A stretch of DNA of 7,534 nt from contig JAEVZT010000119.1 of assembly GCA_023392115.1 (NCBI GenBank), positions 1 to 7,534 on the forward strand, in the 5' to 3' direction. Shown here piece after piece: positions 5,879-7,534 of the stretch. This DNA comes from Chloroflexota bacterium. GTDB lineage: Bacteria > Chloroflexota > Anaerolineae > Aggregatilineales > Phototrophicaceae. The position numbers were made by a program, and so were the translations under genes. Below the pieces are notes generated by a model. It ran no database searches. It was given only the letters and a program-made list of their open reading frames with translations, and had not been told where the DNA came from. Positions within the stretch are counted from its first letter, which is position 1; each line of letters starts with the position of its first letter.

Positions 5879-6826
5879 TTAGCGCACTTCGACGTTGCCG
5901 GAGCTGATGCTGGTCACAATCAAGGTGATCCGGCGCTCGGCGTCGACATACCCGTCGCTCTCCCAGATGCCCTCGTTATCATCGCCCTCGTCGCCGACGC
6001 GTTCGAGCCATTCAGGAATGTTCACCGTGCCGGACATATGACTCCGCACTTCCAGCCGGACGGCAGCGTCATTGGGCACGTCGAAAACCATATCGCCCGA
6101 ACTGCTGCTGAAAGTGAATTCGACGTCGCTGCCCTCGCCGATCGTTACGCTGGTGTCGCCCGAGCTGAGGCTGGCGCTGCCGCTGATCGTGCTGCGCTCA
6201 CCGACGTCGAGCGTCAGTCCGCCGGAGCTCGTCTGAAGGCTGTCAAACACCACCTGCGCCCCCGCTTCAACCGAGATCTCGATCGCCCCTGAACTTGCAT
6301 TGGCACGTACAGGGTAGCTTTCGCGCGCTGCGGGCAGAGTCATGTCAATTCTGCCAGAACTCACCTCGGCGTCGACGCCGGACAGGGTGAACGGGCTGAG
6401 GTCGAGGTTGAGATCGCCAGAAAACGTGCCGACATTCAACTCGAGCGGAATGCGCTCGTTGAGGCTAACCGTCCAGTTGAGCGGTCGCCCGTTATAGCTG
6501 AAATCGTTGATGTCGTCGACAAGGACGATCGTTCGCTCGGATGTACCGGACGACTCAAAGCGTAAATCGCCGAGATACTCGACTTCGGCGTCGATTAACT
6601 GCGAGTCGGAACGCGGGTTGATGGTGATCGTCGAGACGGTTGCCTCGAGCGTGACACTGGCAGACCGCGCGCCTTCGACTGAGGACGCGCGATGATCGCT
6701 TTTCGCTTCCATGCTGGCACCGGCGAGCATACCGATCTGCCCGCAGGCGGCGAGCAGCAGCGCCGACACCAGCGCGAAGGCGAGGATGAACACATGGATG
6801 TTTTTCGACCGATGAGACGCTGTCAT
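5879..6826 (-). CDS. Lipoprotein with Ser-Ser-Gly strand repeats (DUF4097-like putative adhesin)
   Basis: This 315-residue protein begins with a basic N-terminus, a hydrophobic stretch at 10-25 and a lipobox L25-A26-A27-C28, so it should be exported and lipidated at Cys28. From about residue 150 a short unit recurs: EVSSGRIDMTL, NASSGAIEISV, QTSSGGLTLDV, SLSSGDTSVTI, SSSSGDMVFDV, a weaker HMSGTVNI, and a final SISSGNVEVR. This alternation of x-S-S-G turns with beta strands is the hallmark of DUF4097/DUF2154-type putative adhesins, which probably fold as a right-handed beta-helix or stacked sheet at the cell surface. An acidic insert (EGDDNEG, about 283-289) interrupts the last units. The function of the family is unclear. 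It is often found with membrane-stress or ECF-sigma systems, but none is visible here. No strong ribosome site precedes the ATG; the AGGGGG at 6841-6846 is 14 nt away, so the start is moderately certain. Confidence 0.8.
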   Translation of the reverse strand: MTASHRSKNIHVFILAFALVSALLLAACGQIGMLAGASMEAKSDHRASSVEGARSASVTLEATVSTITINPRSDSQLIDAEVEYLGDLRFESSGTSERTIVLVDDINDFSYNGRPLNWTVSLNERIPLELNVGTFSGDLNLDLSPFTLSGVDAEVSSGRIDMTLPAARESYPVRANASSGAIEISVEAGAQVVFDSLQTSSGGLTLDVGERSTISGSASLSSGDTSVTIGEGSDVEFTFSSSSGDMVFDVPNDAAVRLEVRSHMSGTVNIPEWLERVGDEGDDNEGIWESDGYVDAERRITLIVTSISSGNVEVR

Positions 6827-6912
6827 GATGGTCGTTGAATCCCCCTACTAAACTGCGGTTACAGAGTCAAATACGTGACTTCGCGAGCTGAGTTGCGTTT
6901 TTCGTCAGCTGA

Positions 6913-6941
6913 TTGATAAAAAGAACAAAAGTTCGTATAAT
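6913..6941 (+). promoter_or_regulatory. Near-consensus sigma-70 promoter of the radical SAM gene
   Basis: The -35 TTGATA (6913-6918) matches 5 of 6 consensus bases, and the -10 TATAAT (6936-6941) matches all 6, with the optimal 17-bp spacer. The expected start point, 6-9 nt after the -10, is 6947-6950, which falls on the ATG at 6949. This is by far the best promoter in the window. Confidence 0.85.
6923..6934. promoter_or_regulatory. LexA/SOS-box-like operator inside the promoter spacer
   Basis: GAAC-AAAA-GTTC is a 4-4-4 inverted repeat placed entirely between the -35 and -10 elements. It fits the GAAC-N4-GTTC core of the LexA (DinR) box of Bacillus and Actinomycetota (consensus CGAACRNRYGTTCG). 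The 3' flank G6935 also matches. The 5' flank is A instead of C, and the spacer AAAA fits R-N-R but not the final Y. A repressor bound here would block RNA polymerase. That LexA binds it is inferred, and the LexA consensus of this lineage is not known to me. Confidence 0.6.
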
Positions 6942-6948
6942 AGAAGGT

Positions 6949-7534
6949 ATGCAAATCCAGCGAACGCTCGACGCATTTGAGAAACTGACCCGCATGGGCG
7001 ATGTCACGCTTTATGAGCCTGCCGGCGACTCGCCGCGCAGCGAGGATCGCCCATACCAGTCAACCAGCCTCGCCGAATGCATCACCAACGTCAGCACGCC
7101 GAAGGGCAAAAAGCCCGTCCTCAAGACGATGGTGACGACGGCTTGCGAAAAGAACTGCTTCTACTGCCCGTTCCGCGCCGGTCGCGGCAAGACGCAGCGC
7201 ATCACCTTCAAGCCGGATGAACTGGCGGGCGCGTTCGACCAGCTTCAGCGAGCGAAGCTGGCGGACGGCATTTTCCTGTCGTCGGGCATCATCAAGGGCG
7301 GCGTGACGGCGCAGGACAAGATCATCGACACGATCGACATCATCCGCCGCCGTTACCGCTACAAGGGCTACATCCACCTCAAGATCATGCCCGGTTCGGA
7401 ATACGCCCAGCTTGAACGGGCGATCCAGCTTGCCGACCGCGTGTCGATCAACCTCGAAGCGCCAACGCAGGAACGCCTGAACGCGCTCGCGCCGAAGAAG
7501 GATTTCGCCGGCGACCTGCTTGAGCGAATCCGTT
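6949..7534 (+). CDS. Radical SAM protein, COG4277-like (predicted DNA modification/repair), 3' end outside window
   Basis: 195 codons are open to the window edge. The cluster-binding C-x3-C-x2-C is C66-E-K-N-C70-F-Y-C73, followed by PFRAGRGK, so this is a radical S-adenosylmethionine enzyme with a [4Fe-4S] cluster. Further motifs are DGIFLSSGI, YKGYIHLKIMPG, ADRVSINLEAPT and LNALAPKKDF. These resemble the COG4277 / TIGR03916 group, described as putative DNA modification or repair radical SAM proteins. That group often has a helix-hairpin-helix C-terminus and is often found beside a uracil-DNA-glycosylase-like gene; both would lie beyond the window. The PFRAGRG segment after the cluster differs from the more familiar TIGR03916 form, so this is probably a sister subfamily. 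The ATG at 6949 keeps the FEKLTRM segment. A later in-frame ATG at 6994 is possible but less likely given the promoter position. The substrate is unknown. Confidence 0.78.
   Translation, partial: MQIQRTLDAFEKLTRMGDVTLYEPAGDSPRSEDRPYQSTSLAECITNVSTPKGKKPVLKTMVTTACEKNCFYCPFRAGRGKTQRITFKPDELAGAFDQLQRAKLADGIFLSSGIIKGGVTAQDKIIDTIDIIRRRYRYKGYIHLKIMPGSEYAQLERAIQLADRVSINLEAPTQERLNALAPKKDFAGDLLERIR

Noticed and set aside
5123..6292. A 389-codon plus-strand open frame
   Set aside because: It runs antisense through deoC, the terminator, the REP-like palindrome and half of the lipoprotein gene. It has no family motifs, and its length reflects the high GC content and codon bias of the opposite strand.
6845..6870. 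Minus-strand promoter for the lipoprotein gene using TTGACT at 6870-6865
   Set aside because: The -35 is good, but no acceptable -10 lies at 16-18 bp. The closest (TAGTAG) has a 14-bp spacer and matches poorly.

Overview
The window comes from a high-GC bacterium. Several features point to Chloroflexota: LuxR-type HTH domains fused N-terminally to effector domains, a COG3903-type ATPase/TPR regulator, a DUF4097-like lipoprotein, and an operator resembling the LexA box of Gram-positive bacteria. The phylum is an inference from gene style, not from a marker gene. All genes look chromosomal. I see no insertion sequence, CRISPR array, tRNA or rRNA.

Layout. (1) 1-553, minus: the N-terminal part of a multi-pass membrane methyltransferase of the MddA (methanethiol S-methyltransferase) type, cut by the window edge. 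(2) 554-736: a divergent intergenic region with two copies of a composite repeat on either side of a 9-bp inverted repeat, probably a regulatory region. (3) 737-4157, plus: a two-gene operon with an 8-nt overlap. Both proteins start with nearly the same LuxR-type HTH (47 of 61 positions identical). One carries an alpha/beta hydrolase and the other a STAND-type ATPase with winged-helix and TPR segments. (4) 5659-4154, minus: deoC (deoxyribose-phosphate aldolase) followed directly, stop codon against start codon, by an APH(6)-like small-molecule kinase. The kinase and the ATPase regulator end in a shared CTAG. (5) 5660-5878: a strong minus-strand intrinsic terminator and a nested REP-like palindrome. 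(6) 6826-5879, minus: a lipoprotein with about seven Ser-Ser-Gly repeat strands (DUF4097-like). (7) 6949 to the window end, plus: a radical SAM protein related to COG4277, cut by the edge. Its promoter is almost ideal, with a GAAC-N4-GTTC operator inside the spacer and a predicted start point at the ATG.

How it may work together. The two twin regulators probably read the same DNA sites but respond to different inputs: a small ligand or substrate in the hydrolase pocket, and an ATP-dependent TPR sensor. The repeats between them and the methyltransferase gene are the obvious candidate sites. Separately, the radical SAM gene looks like a DNA-damage-inducible gene expressed from a leaderless mRNA. 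These two regulatory arrangements are the parts of the window most worth following up.
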